Source of the DNA: Mycteria americana
Taxonomy: Eukaryota; Chordata; Aves; Ciconiiformes; Ciconiidae
Reading direction: 5' to 3'
NCBI RefSeq assembly: GCF_035582795.1
Contig: NW_027445653.1
Location: forward strand, 401,050 to 465,049
Length of the DNA stretch: 64,000 bases
Part shown: positions 53,425-64,000 of the stretch, piece after piece
How the letters are laid out: each line of letters begins with the position of its first letter
Numbering within the stretch: the first letter of the stretch is position 1
Program-made: the position numbers and the translations under genes
Notes under the pieces: model-generated
Database searches by the model: none
What the model saw: only the letters and a program-made list of their open reading frames with translations
Told to the model about the DNA's origin: nothing

Positions 53425-54146
53425 ATGAGCCCTGTGTGTCCTTGGCTAGAAGTGGGGTGCTGAGACCTTGAGAAAGGGTGAGACATTGCGTGGTCTGTGG
53501 TAGGTCCCTCTGCTCTCAGCAGTGTCTGGTTGTTTTTCAGGGTAAGGTAAGAGTGTGATTGCCCTCCATCTCATGAAGGTGCAAGCCCAGGGCAGCTGTA
53601 AACAAGACGGAGGGACAGACCAGCTCCCCTCACAATGCACTAAACCACAGGCAATCCTCTTGCTTTTCAGGACACGCTCAGTTCTCCCTGAGTGCAGCAG
53701 AAATGCTGAGGCTTTCTGACATCCAACACCGCTCCCCAGGTGAGATGGAGGGAGCTTGATAAAACCCCCAAACCTCTCAAAGTGCCTTCTGCCATCCTGG
53801 TTCCTTAGCACTGGGAGAGCAGATGCTGACAGGCCCTTCTGCATTAGGAGCAGTTTCATCTGACACAGCTGAACACCAGGTCTGGCCCCTGCCCACACTG
53901 TTCCCATGAACTCCCTGCTGCAGAGCAGGGCTGACTCCTCAGCAGCCAGTGGGCAGAGGCCCTTCTCCTCAGGGCACGCTCACCAGCACCACAGAGCTCC
54001 AGGCACAGAGCTGAAGGAAAGTCTCCTAGAGAAGGAATTGTGTGTGTGGGAAGGGGGTGTATCAGAGTGAGGGTGTAGGAGAAATGCTTTGATTTTCCTC
54101 AGAGAAGTCCCCCCTAACTCTTCATTGACTCTTCCTCCAAGGACCG
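53425..54146 (+). other. Partial OR3/OR6-type intron upstream of OR7
   Basis: Matches 21.13-21.85 kb and 49.77-50.52 kb (the intron 3' part). The leader core and donor are not included. The acceptor is destroyed: CCAAGGACCG where OR6 has CTAAGGACAG. Confidence 0.6.
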
Positions 54147-54169
54147 GAACACATGCGCAGAGGCAGCAA

Positions 54170-55106
54170 CCATCCAACAGCAGCTCCATCACCCAGTTCC
54201 TCCTCCTGGCCTTTGCGGACAGATGGGAGCTGCAGCTCTTGCACTTCTGGCTCTTCCTGGGCATCTACCTGGCTGCCCTCCTGGGCAACGGCCTCATCAT
54301 CACTGCTGTAGCCTGCGACCACCGCCTCCACACCCCCATGTACTTCTTCCTCTTCAAACCTCTCCCTCATTGACCTGGGCTCCATCTCCACCACTGTCCC
54401 CAAATCCATGGCCAATTTTCTGTGGGACACCAGGGACATCTCCTATGCAGGATGTGCTGCCCATGTCTTTTTCTTCATCTTCTTGATGTCAGCTGAGTTT
54501 TATCTGCTCACCATCATGGCCTATGACCGGTACGTTGCCATCTGCAAACCCCTGCACTACGGGACCCTCCTGGGCAGCAGAGCTTGTGTCCACATGGCAG
54601 CAGCTGCCTGGGGCAGTGGGTTTCTCCATGCTGTGCTGCACACGGCCAATACATTTTCCATACCCCTCTGCCAAGGCAATGCCCTGGACCAGTTTTTCTG
54701 TGAAGTGCCCCAGATCCTCAAGCTCTTCTGCTCACGTTCCTACCTCAGGGAAGTTGGGCTTCTTGTCATCAGTTTTATCCTTGCTCTTGGGTGTTTTTTT
54801 TTCATTGTATTGTCCTATGTGCAGATCTTCAGGGCCGTGCTGAGGATCCCCTCTGAGCAGGGACGGCACAAAGCCTTTTCCACATGCCTCCCTCACCTGG
54901 CTGTGGTCTCCCTGTTTATCAGCACTACCATGGTAGCCTACCTGAAGCCCCCCTCCATCTCCTCCCCATCCCTGGATCTGGTGGTGGCTGTTCTGTACTC
55001 AGTGGTTCCTCCAGCAGTGAACCCCCTCATCTACAGCATGAGGATCCAGGAGATCAAAGATGCACTGATGAAGCTCATTCAATGGTTTTACCTTCAGCAG
55101 CACTAA
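54170..55106 (+). pseudogene. Olfactory receptor pseudogene, family 14-like, chimeric (OR7)
   Basis: OR14-like sequence with three independent lesions. The initiator is CCA (54170-54172), as in OR6. One extra A in the run 54356-54358, just after PMYFF, shifts the frame in TM2. The splice acceptor is lost upstream. After the shift the second frame runs intact through MAYDRYVAIC, cysteines and NPLIY to the stop at 55106. It is mosaic: the N-terminal part up to the VPKSMAN region resembles OR3/OR6, most of the rest resembles OR1 (WDTRDISYAG, SMRIQEIKDALMK, WFYLQQH), with an OR6-like patch (GLLVISFILA). It sits exactly at the change from direct to inverted duplicon. No upstream core. Non-functional unless the frameshift is an assembly error; the other lesions would remain. 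Confidence 0.88.
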
Positions 55107-55275
55107 GCTACCCATCCCTCCTCACTGGTTAATTCCAGTTTTTCCCATGATGACCATGGTCATACAGGCATATTTGTATTCATCCCACATCTCCAGTAGC
55201 ATGGCCTGGCTGAGCCTGTCTTTGGGAAATGGGTCATTAGGGTGTCAGAGCTGGGTTCCTGAGGAGCATCTCTGT

Positions 55276-55281
55276 AATAAA
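55276..55281 (+). terminator. Relic polyadenylation signal of OR7
   Basis: AATAAA, the inverted counterpart of 2124-2129. Confidence 0.45.
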
Positions 55282-55659
55282 TGGTGTGTCCCCATGGCAG
55301 CTCCTGAAGGCTGGGCTCTTCTTTTTGCTGAAGTCAGGACTAGGTTCCAGGAACTGTGCTCACCATGGCCTGTTGCTGAGCTTGGTTCTCAGTGGGCTCA
55401 TGGGGAGAGGGCACTGGGAGACATTTTGGGGAATGAGGGGTGGAGTTAGCTCTCAGTTGTGGGTGCCCAGTGCCACTGGAGATGAATGGGCTCCAAATTT
55501 CATGCCCAGGGCTCTCCCACATGCAGCAGAGCTGAATGGAAGCTGTCCAGCTTTCTGGAGGGGAAACAGCAGTCCCCAGGAGTGCACAGGGCATCTACAG
55601 GGAGACCATGTGCTTGCAGGTTGGCTTCCCAAAAGAAGGGACCATCCAAGGTGAAGTTT

Positions 55660-56223
55660 TGTCGTGGTTTAGCCCCAGCCAGCAGCTAAGCACCACGCAG
55701 CCGCTCACTCAGTCCCCCTCGGTGGGATGGGGGAGAGAATCGGAAGAGCAAAAGTAAGAAAACTTGAGGGTTGAGATGAAAACGGTTTAATAGGGAAAGC
55801 AAAAGCCACGCACGCAAGCAAAGCAAAACAAGGAATTCATTCACTGCTTCCCATGGGCAGGCAGGTGTTCAGCCATCTCCAGGAAAGCAGGGCTCCATCA
55901 CGCGTAACGGTTACTTGGGAAGACAAACGCCATCACTCCAAATATCCCCCCTTCCTTCTTCTTCCCCAGCTTTATATACTGAGCATGATGTCATGTGGTA
56001 TGGAATAGCCCTTTGGTCAGTTTGGATCAACTATCCTGGCTGTGTCCCCTCCCAGCTTCTTCTGCACCTGGCAGAGCACGGGAAGCTGAAAAGTCCTTGA
56101 CTAGTACAGCAACAACTAAAACATCTCTGTATTATCAACACTGTCTTCAGCACAAATCCAAAACATAGCCCCATACCAGCCACTATAAAGAAAATGAACT
56201 CTGTCTCAGCTGAAACCAGGACA
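55660..56223 (+). mobile_element. Solo LTR, inverted counterpart of 1182-1745
   Basis: 564 bp with the same ends and the same flanking site as 1182-1745, and nearly identical over its length. So it was inserted before the A block was copied in inverted orientation. Confidence 0.82.
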
Positions 56224-57586
56224 ACTTGCCCAAAGGCAAAGCACTGTATTTCAGTATCCACAAGCAAACAAGGGCTCTGCCATTCCAGGGGATGCTGTGG
56301 GGACCCAGCAAGATCACAAAAAGGAGTCGGAAGGGTGATTCATGTCTCATTCAGTAAAAGCCCAAGGATGGTTCAATGTATACGCTGGAAAACATCCTGA
56401 GTCATGAGAAATGCTCTGAGCTCCTTCCACAGCTTTAGACCCCTGGCAAGGAGCTCAGTGGCACTGCTGCCCACCCAGCTGCAGCCGCTTCCCTCCCTGA
56501 CCAGCACAGCCAGTGTGGAGTCACTCCATGGTCCCACAGCCCACTTGCTCTGCAGAGCATCACTGCCAGCTTGGGGCCCTGTGAGGAGCATAGAGAAAGG
56601 GCTGGGAGCACCACGCCAGCTCAGGGGAGGGATGGGGAGAGATCAGACAGGAGTTCACCAGGGCTGGAAATTTCCTCTGAGAGAAAAATGCTGGTGTTCA
56701 GCTACTCCAAGATAATACCCAGAATCTGGGTATCCTAAAGCATGCTCATGGTGCAGAGCCGTAAGTCCTTTTTTGTCCCAGTGCTCCTCCAGGCCTGGGA
56801 AGTGGCTGGAGGAGGATTGGTGCCCGCCACTTGCCATCTCTTAGTGCCATCCTCCCCCCTGAAGGGTGGCATGGAAAGGAAGGCTGGGAACCTGTGTCAA
56901 GGCTTGCACTGAAGGCAGTATTGACCCAGAAGCCACGTCATTTTGCTGTGGTCCTTCAGTCCCTGTGCCCATCACGTGTCCTTGATAGAACCTTCCCCAC
57001 CCCGTGTGTCAGTCCTTAAACCAAAAGTCACCCCCATATAACGCCCCTCAGGCAGGACTGAGTTGGAGGACTGCGGTCCAGCTGTGGCCACAGGAAGGAC
57101 AAGAGCTCTCCTGGGTCCTCTGCAGGGCTGGCAGCCCCTGTGAACCCCACCAGAAAAGGCAGCATGCCGAGGAGAACTTGGGAAATTGCAGGCCATCCCC
57201 ATGCCCTTGGAGGCCCTCAAGAAGAGTCCCTCAGGCCGAATATCCAGCCCGGCTTGTGGCTGCATCATCAGCCAGGAGAAACTGCCCCAGGAACCTCATT
57301 CCAGACCCCAGCTCCTTGTACCAGCCCCAGCCCCCAAGCAGGCAGAGCTCTCCCCCTTGTCACTGCAGTGGTTCCAGGGACACCAGAGACACCTGGGAGT
57401 GGACATGTTTGCTGGGCAGAGCCAACCCAGGGCTCCCAGCAGCTCCTCTGCAGCCAGAGCAGCTCTCCATGGTCAGAACAGGACTCACTGCTGCTCATGG
57501 GCTTGGGGTCTCTTGGGAGCTGCAGCCACTGGCACTGCCTGCTGGCAGCTCCCAGACTGAGGGCTGAGCTTTGGTGCGCTGCAACA
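56224..57586. other. Inverted A block, outer part
   Basis: No gene. Reverse complement of 1-1181 (coordinates sum to about 57405) and, beyond 57404, of 29.98-30.15 kb. Confidence 0.5.
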
Positions 57587-58420
57587 CAGCTCCTGCTGGG
57601 TTTGTGCCGCTGGTCACAACCCTCTGTCCCTGGTTATTTGGTCAGTTCTCAGTCTACCTCAGTTTCCAATTATCTAACCTATACTTCATCAGCGCATCCA
57701 GGAGGATGCTAGAGGAGACAGGCTGACAGCTCCCAAGATCCTCCTTCTTGCCCTTCTTCAAGGCAGGATTGACACTGGATTCCTTGCAGTCCTCAGGAAC
57801 CTCTCCCAGTAAACATGACCTTTAAAAGAGAATGGAGAGTGGCCTCGCAGTGACATTGGCCAGCTCCCTCAGCACTCGTGGGTGCATCACCTCAGTTCCC
57901 ATAGGCTCAGGTATGTTCACTTTGTTTAAATGTTCCCTAACCTGAGACTCCTGCACCAAGGGTAAGTCTCCCTTACTCCACATTTCCCTCTGGTCTCAGG
58001 GCCCTGGGATGCCTGAAGGCCAGTCCTAGCAGGAACGACTGAGGTGAGGAAGACATTGACTATCTTGGGCTTTTCCATATCCTGGACCATATACCACGTA
58101 CATTTTCCATAGTCTTCCTTTTGCTCTTTATGTAGTTGTGGAAACTGGTTTTGTTCTCCTTCAGGATGCTAGCCAGATTCAGCTCGAGTTGGGCTTTGGC
58201 TTTCCTAAGCCCATCTCTGCACACTTGGGAAGTTATCATCGATGTCCTCCAGAAGCCTCTGGGATGGTTGTGCCTTGCTATCTTGCTCCTCAGGCAGCTA
58301 CCTAGGTGGTTCAATGCCAAGACAAGGAGAACCAGGTTGTGAGAACATGAGGCTTCTTCCAGTGGCCTGAAGAAGGGCTCATCTCCTTCTTCCTGATCAA
58401 GCACTCAACAACAGACACCC
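57587..58420 (-). mobile_element. CR1 LINE fragment, inverted copy
   Basis: Counterpart of 29130-29975. On minus it keeps VCRDGLRKAKAQLELNL and IKSKRKTMENV in one frame, longer than in the first copy. Confidence 0.8.
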
Positions 58421-58597
58421 ACTGAAAGGTCACCCATGTTGGTCTGCCTGCTAATCCTCACTCACAAGCTCTCGACAGGCTCATCATCTATCCCAAGGCA
58501 GAGCATCAGGCTTTCCCACTGCAATTCCATTTAACTTTGCTCTCCTCATTTTACTTATTAGCTGTCATGTCCTTTCATTCCTATTGCTGTGATCTTG
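58421..58597. other. Inverted block C spacer
   Basis: No gene. Shorter than its counterpart because about 200 bp (28.72-28.94 kb) are missing. Confidence 0.35.
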
Positions 58598-58905
58598 TTA
58601 GAGGCACCACAATTCTCATCATAGCAGCCCATATAGTACCGTTCTTTGGATCTGTGAACCAAAACAGTGCTGATAACACAGCGATGTTTTAGTTACTGCT
58701 GAACGGTGCTTGCCCAGCATCAAGGCCTTTTCTGCTTCTCATGCTGCTCCACCAGCAAGTAGGCTGGGGGGGCACAAGAAGTTGCAAGGGGATAGAGCTG
58801 ACCCCAACTGACCAAAGGGATATTCCATACCATAGGATGTCATGAGTGAGTGAGCGGCTGTGTGGGACTGAGCAGTCTACCAGGGTTAAACCACACCACC
58901 CGTCC
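58598..58905 (-). mobile_element. Internally deleted solo LTR, inverted copy
   Basis: Counterpart of 28449-28765, same internal deletion. Confidence 0.65.
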
Positions 58906-59290
58906 ATCAAGGCAGGCTCAGACATGACTGGTTGAGGAGCAACCTCAAGGAGAAGGGTTTGGGCATTACTAGGAATGCCATAGCAGGCAGTGGTGCTACA
59001 CAGGAATATGGCCATGAGCACATTGGGCTGCACTGGGAGGAGTGTGGCCACCTAGGCAAGGGGAGGTATTGTCCATCTTGACTCAACACTGCTGTGGCCA
59101 CATCTGCAGTAGTGTGCCCCAGTACAGTAGCCCTTCCTCCAGAACGGGGATGAACTGTTACGTGGGCAGAGAAAGTCTGCCAAGAGATGCTTTGTGGTCA
59201 TGTGAGGAGAGTCTGAGAGACCAGGGCTTCTTTAGCCTGGTGAAGTGGAGGCTGAGGGAAGAATAGTGGTAGCTTGGGACAGCTTGAAAA
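58906..59290 (+). mobile_element. CR1 fragment, inverted copy
   Basis: Counterpart of 28056-28440; here the CR1 sense is plus. Confidence 0.7.
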
Positions 59291-61785
59291 TTGCTTTCAG
59301 AGATGATGGCACGTTTTTTCGTAGTGGGAAACAGCATGAGAAAGGAAAAGCACCAGAAGCTGCAGCTGTGGAGGTCCAGAGTGCACCTCAGGATAAAGAA
59401 CTGTCATCCTGAAGGTAGTGCTGTGGTGCAAAAAGTCACCCAGAGGGAGTCTGGATCAGCCCATGGCTTTGTGTTTCAAGGAAGAGCTGGCGAGGATGGA
59501 GAAACAGCAGCACAGGTAGGGACATACTGGGGTGAGAAGAAGGTGGGGAAGCACGTTGGGTGTCTGCAGCCTTCAGGGAAACAGGCAGAGGCATGGGACA
59601 GTGTAGGAAGGCGTGTGGTGCAGATGGCCAAGGGCGCTGGCAAGGCTGAAAGGCCCTGACAGAACCGAGGTCTTTGTCCCCTTGGCTATGGCTGATGTCC
59701 CTGCCACAAAGGCCTAAGAGGAGACACATCGTCCTCATGGTAATGGGGTCTCATTGCCTCCTCACACCCACCCCGGGGAGACTGGGAGGTGTCGTACCAT
59801 TGTCCTTCACTTGGCATTGCACTCCCTACATCACAAGGAAGAGCCCTGAGTCACACCGGAGGGACTGGATCTCCCTTCCCAGGGGCTGGGGGTCAGGGCA
59901 GTGGCCATCCTCTTTCATCCAACAAGCCAAGGGTTTCCTCAGCATCAGCATTGCCTGCACTTTGCCTTTGCCTGCCTGTCATCATGGCCTCCAATTACCT
60001 GCTCTAACGAGTCCCTTGGGAGGCTTTGTCACTAATGGCCCTCAGAGGGGCCCATTAATGCTTCCAGGTACTTTGGGCTTTGCTTCTGACTTTGACTTCT
60101 TGAGAGGTTTCTTCAGTCACTTCTCAGTACCTGAAGTTCATGGACTCAGCACCAAACACGCCATGGGGCTTATTAAAATACAGAAAGCCCTAATGAGCCA
60201 TGTCTCTTCCCATAACTTTCTTCAAGTCCTCAAGACTTGTTCACCTAATTGGAGAGGTTTCAGTTAGGTAGTAAATGATGAAGACTTTAAGGAAGATTTC
60301 ATAAAGGAGGATTTTTTATTTGAAGGATATTTTCTATCCTGTTTCAGTTTATAGAAGAAGTGACAGCAGCATTCTACAATGGTTATTGATCCACAGGGTC
60401 TCCTGAAGGCATCTGGACAGGCAGGAGAAGCAGTCCCTGGAGGTCCAACACTGTAAGGACAACCTTACTCCTCACTTCCCCCACCCCATGACTTCCCTCA
60501 TCGGCCATCTGGGACTTGCATCACTTTTCCTCACATCAGACTTCTCCACTGAGGGCTGCAGCTGGATGGTACAGCTCCTTTGCACCAGCTCCCGCCTGCT
60601 TTCCTTAGAGACCTGGCTGCACACAGGCACAGAAAGCTTTCTCTTCATTGCCAGGAAACAAAAATTAAACATGATATAATTTAATAAAGTTTAAAAATGT
60701 CTCCTCAGCTGTATGCCAAGTCTAAGCAGCATCTGACGTGGCCCACCTTTCACAAGGGATTTCCGTACAAGAACAGTTTGAGACAGAGACATAAGAAAGG
60801 ATAGATATAAACACAATTAAGGTGTTGACTAAAGAGGTAATTAGACTTCTGAAAGATGGGGCAACTTTCTAAGTCCCTGAAGCTCAGAGCAGAAACCAGA
60901 CAGTTGAGAGGCATCTGAAGTACCAAAGAGCAAGTGGAGGAGGAAACCTGAGAGCAATGGGAAGGGCATACGTCCACATAGTCTACGGAAAAGATGTCCT
61001 TAGGCATGGCTACTGAATCAGGAGAGGTGGGAACACCTGAATGACGAGGGAGATGACATAATAGACAGAGGAATCGTAAATACATGTACAGGGGAAGATC
61101 AATAGTTCTTCTCCTGCCATTAGCACACTTCCAGGAAATTCCCATTCTGTCATGGTGGGAAAACATTGCCATTTCTTAAAAGTACTCAAATGATTCAGTT
61201 CAAGAAAATGAGCTGGTATGTTATTTTAAATGTAAACAAACAAAAACCCGTGTGCACCTTTCCAGGCAGCTGGCCTGGCATTGGCGTCTATCAGAGAGGA
61301 CCTGTGGCAGAGCAGAGCACCTTGCAAGCTGCAGGTGGAGGCTGGGCAGGGCTTCCCGGGGCATCTCCACTGGCACCGGGTGTCTGTGTCCCTGTACCTG
61401 AAGGCATTTGTGTCCTACATCCATTCCCAGTTCTGGACACTTTCCTTTTCGATAAAAGGAAATCCCCCTAAAGACTGAAATAAAGCTGAACAGGGCGTTG
61501 ACACATTTGCTTTGGCTCTTTCTCTTCAGTTCTCCTTACTTTCATTTCTATTGACATTAACTGACATCTGACAGGCATTACAACAGGATTGTTTTGTGTC
61601 TTGCACAGAGCTGCTTGCCCCCAAACCCTTCCCTCCCCAGGACTCCTCAGTCTTTGCCCAGAGCAAGTCACACTGAGGTGTCAACCTCTCTTCACTGCTT
61701 GAGATGGTTTTTTTGGATGGTAACTTACAGCACAGGAACATTCACACCCATCAACATCTGCTCTGGTCCAGTTAAAATAGGGCCC
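59291..61785. other. Inverted block C, unassigned sequence
   Basis: Counterpart of 25.56-28.05 kb. No gene recognised. Confidence 0.4.
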
Positions 61786-62760
61786 AACATCATCATAGGG
61801 TCATAAGAGAGCTGAGGTTGGAAGGGACCTCAGGAAGTCTGCAGTGCAACCTGTCAGAAACAGGGTCAGACCAAGTTGTTCAAGGCTTGATTCACTCTGA
61901 GTTGGAAAACCCCCAAGGACAGAGACTGCACAACCTCTCTGGGTGAGTTCCAGCACTTGCAAGAGCTCATGGGGAAAAAAAGCTTTCCTTATGTCCTGGC
62001 TGAACCTCTCCTCCTTCACCTTCCTCCCATTGTCTTTTGTCCTGCTACAATGTGCCATGGTGAAGAGCCTGGCTCTGTATTCTCCATGACCTCCTCATAG
62101 GTTCTGGCAGGATGGGGTGAGGCTCCCTGGCCTTCCCTTCTCTGGGCTGGACAAGCCCAGCTCCCTCAGCCTCTCCTCACAGGCAAAGTGCTCCAGTCCC
62201 TGGCTGTCCTGAGGGCCCTTTGCTAAACCCTCTCCAGCTTGCCAATATTTTCCTGAATTGGGGATGTGAATTCTGGATGGAACATTCCAGAGAATCCCTT
62301 CCCTCGGTATCCTGGCCATGCTCCTGGTCATACAGCCCAGGACCCTGCTGGCCTCCCTTGCTGCCAGGACACACGGCTGCCTCCTGTCCAGCTCCCTGCC
62401 CACCAAGACCTTTCCCACAGGGCTGCTCCCAGCCAGGCAGCCCCCAGCCTGTGCCATCACCACGGTGAGTCCCCTGCAGGGGCAGAAACTGCCATTTGTC
62501 CTTCTGGGGTTTCATGAGGTCTCTGCCAATACGTGCTCTCCTCCTCCTTGAACCCCTTCATTGAGCACAGAGGCCTGGGAGACCTTTTCAGTAAAGACTC
62601 AGGCACAGAAGGCATTGAGTGCCTCAGCCCCAGCATCAGTGTCTGCTGTTATTAAATCACCCTCCTCAGTCAGCAGCAGCCCTGCATTTCCCTTGTTCAG
62701 CCTTGGTCTCTAACACAGCCATTAAAGCTCTTCATTTCACTCTTGACTTTTCATGCAGGC
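61786..62760 (-). mobile_element. CR1 LINE fragment with 3' end, inverted copy
   Basis: Counterpart of 24590-25562; a few substitutions only. Confidence 0.75.
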
Positions 62761-64000
62761 ATCAACTCCAGGTGACCTTTGCCTTTCCCAAAATCATAAC
62801 TGCACAGCAAATGCAATGTACATAAATTCCTTGTCTGTACCTGTCCTTGCTGTCATCCCCTTGGCAGCTGCTTCATGGCCCCTGTCTGAGCCCTGTCCTG
62901 GGACATCCCAGCCCCGCGGCCCCACACATGGTCCCACAGCCCCACTGTGCAGGCACAGCACAGGACAGGGTGCATTCAGGGTGGGGAACGGTCCCTCTGA
63001 CATGATGCCCACAGCAGTCCTTGGGGCTTTGTCACCCCATGGCCTTCCTCTTAGGCAGCCTCCCCTAAGGTCCTGGAGAGGCCGTGTCAGCTGTGGGGCT
63101 TCACAGACAGCCATGCTCCAGGGCCTGCCAGGGTCTGGGCCAGGAGAGAGACCGGGCAGGGCTGGGCATTCCCCTGATACAGGCACTGAGCCCAGCATAA
63201 ACCTGAGGTGAGCAGCCAGTACTGGAAACGGCTGGTGAGAGAGGCTGGGGGGTGATGACTGCCCTGGGTCACCTTCCTGCTCTGTCTATGCCACCGAGGG
63301 CACAGACCAGCCCCCTCTCTCCTGTCCTTTCATGTCCTGGATCCATTCCATGAGCTTAGACTCTATGTCACAAACCCAATGGAGTGTGTCCTCAATCTGC
63401 ATGGGCACACAGATCAGCTAACTTTTGCATTTTCTGGGCACTTTCCAGCCCAGCCCAGCCCCTCCTCGGATCTCCCCATCTCCCCTGCCCTCTCCCCACC
63501 ACAGCACAGCACAGCACAGCAGCCCAGGCTGGGCTGGCCCCATGGCAGTGCCCACCGCAGTGTGCTACAGAGCTCTGAGCACCCACAGCACAGCCCCAGC
63601 CCCTCTGAAGGGCACAGCAGCTCCTGGCGGGCAGAGGAGGGTCAGCCTCCCCATCAGCCCCAGGGCTGCAGCATGAGGAGACAGAGGCCAGTGTGTCCCT
63701 GTGTCCCCTGCTCTTGTCCCCAGGAGATCCCTGTTGCCAACTGCTGGCAGCCCCTCTGTGCCAGGCCCTCTCCCCAGCACAAAGCTCCTGGCCCTGGGAC
63801 TCCTCTGGCTGCTCCTGCTGCCCCAGTGACAGAGCAGCCTGTCCCAAGCTGCTGCATGCAGAAATAAGTTTCTCTGTGTCATCAGTTTCCCCCTGGAACT
63901 AGAGAGTTGTGCCTTTGCTCTTCTGCAGGGATCATCCATGCCTCTAGAGAGCCTTTCCCCAGGGGACTGTGTCTGTGCTGGCCTCATCGGATGCTTCTGC
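62761..64000. other. Inverted block C/B end, to window edge
   Basis: Reverse complement of about 23.35-24.59 kb, including the GCTGT microsatellite (63498-63522). No gene. If the symmetry continues, an inverted OR3-type gene would lie just beyond the window. Confidence 0.5.

Larger units (their letters stand above)
54171..64000 (-). repeat. Large inverted repeat, right arm (cut by window end)
   Basis: Continuous reverse-complement match: 54171-57404 to 3234-1, then 57.4-64.0 kb to 30.15-23.35 kb. The arm is still matching at the last base. Confidence 0.88.

Noticed and set aside
59674-60267. 197-codon open frame in the inverted block C
   Set aside because: The counterpart at 27.07-27.65 kb is broken into separate frames; composition and lack of any motif suggest chance.
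1-64000. tRNA, rRNA, microRNA or other structured RNA genes
   Set aside because: No tRNA A/B boxes with matching arms, rRNA segments or convincing long hairpins were found by eye. A covariance-model search would be needed to exclude small ones.

Overview
This is vertebrate, almost certainly avian, genomic DNA. It holds no bacterial-type operons. It carries CR1 LINE fragments, one abundant bird-type solo-LTR family, degraded endogenous retrovirus (ERV) sequence, and single-exon olfactory receptor (OR) genes of the bird-expanded family-14 (gamma-c) type. The species cannot be read from the sequence. The near-identical duplicons mean that assembly or haplotype effects should be kept in mind.

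Seven OR14-like loci are present: OR1 (2299-3234, minus), OR2 (11360-12301, minus), OR3 (21878-22810, plus), OR4 (31815-32750, minus), OR5 (39448-40380, minus), OR6 (50546-51505, plus; reading frame intact but start codon lost) and OR7 (54170-55106, plus; pseudogene with lost acceptor, lost start and a +1 frameshift). Four short relics of a different OR family (16.1, 17.8, 44.2, 46.7 kb) are joined to CR1 pieces.

The window is a mosaic segmental duplication. Block A (about 1-5.5 kb, OR1), block B (5.5-23.8 kb, OR2 and OR3) and block C (23.8-30.1 kb, repeats only) are followed by a second A (30.1-33.6 kb, OR4) and a second B (33.6-52.5 kb, OR5 and OR6), offset by about 28.05-28.86 kb. After a rearranged junction with a small single-copy insert (52.5-53.4 kb) come a partial OR3/OR6-type upstream region with OR7, then A and C again in inverted orientation (54.2-64.0 kb). 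So 23.35-32.75 kb and 54.17-64.0 kb form a large inverted repeat around a spacer of about 21 kb.

The most interesting signal is a non-coding unit repeated upstream of OR1-OR6, always in the same orientation relative to its gene. It has a nearly invariant core of about 160-172 bp, followed in the OR sense by a splice donor (GTAAGT in five of six copies). Each OR coding exon is preceded by a polypyrimidine tract and an AG acceptor 22-23 nt before the start codon. I infer a conserved promoter/leader exon spliced over a 1.3-2.7 kb intron into each OR coding exon. The core is identical over 172 bp in three copies although its flanks have diverged. Conversely, in the B-block pairs the OR coding exons are much more diverged than the introns and flanks around them. 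OR1 has lost the donor, OR6 the start codon, and OR7 the core, acceptor, start and frame, so the loci show stepwise decay of one architecture.
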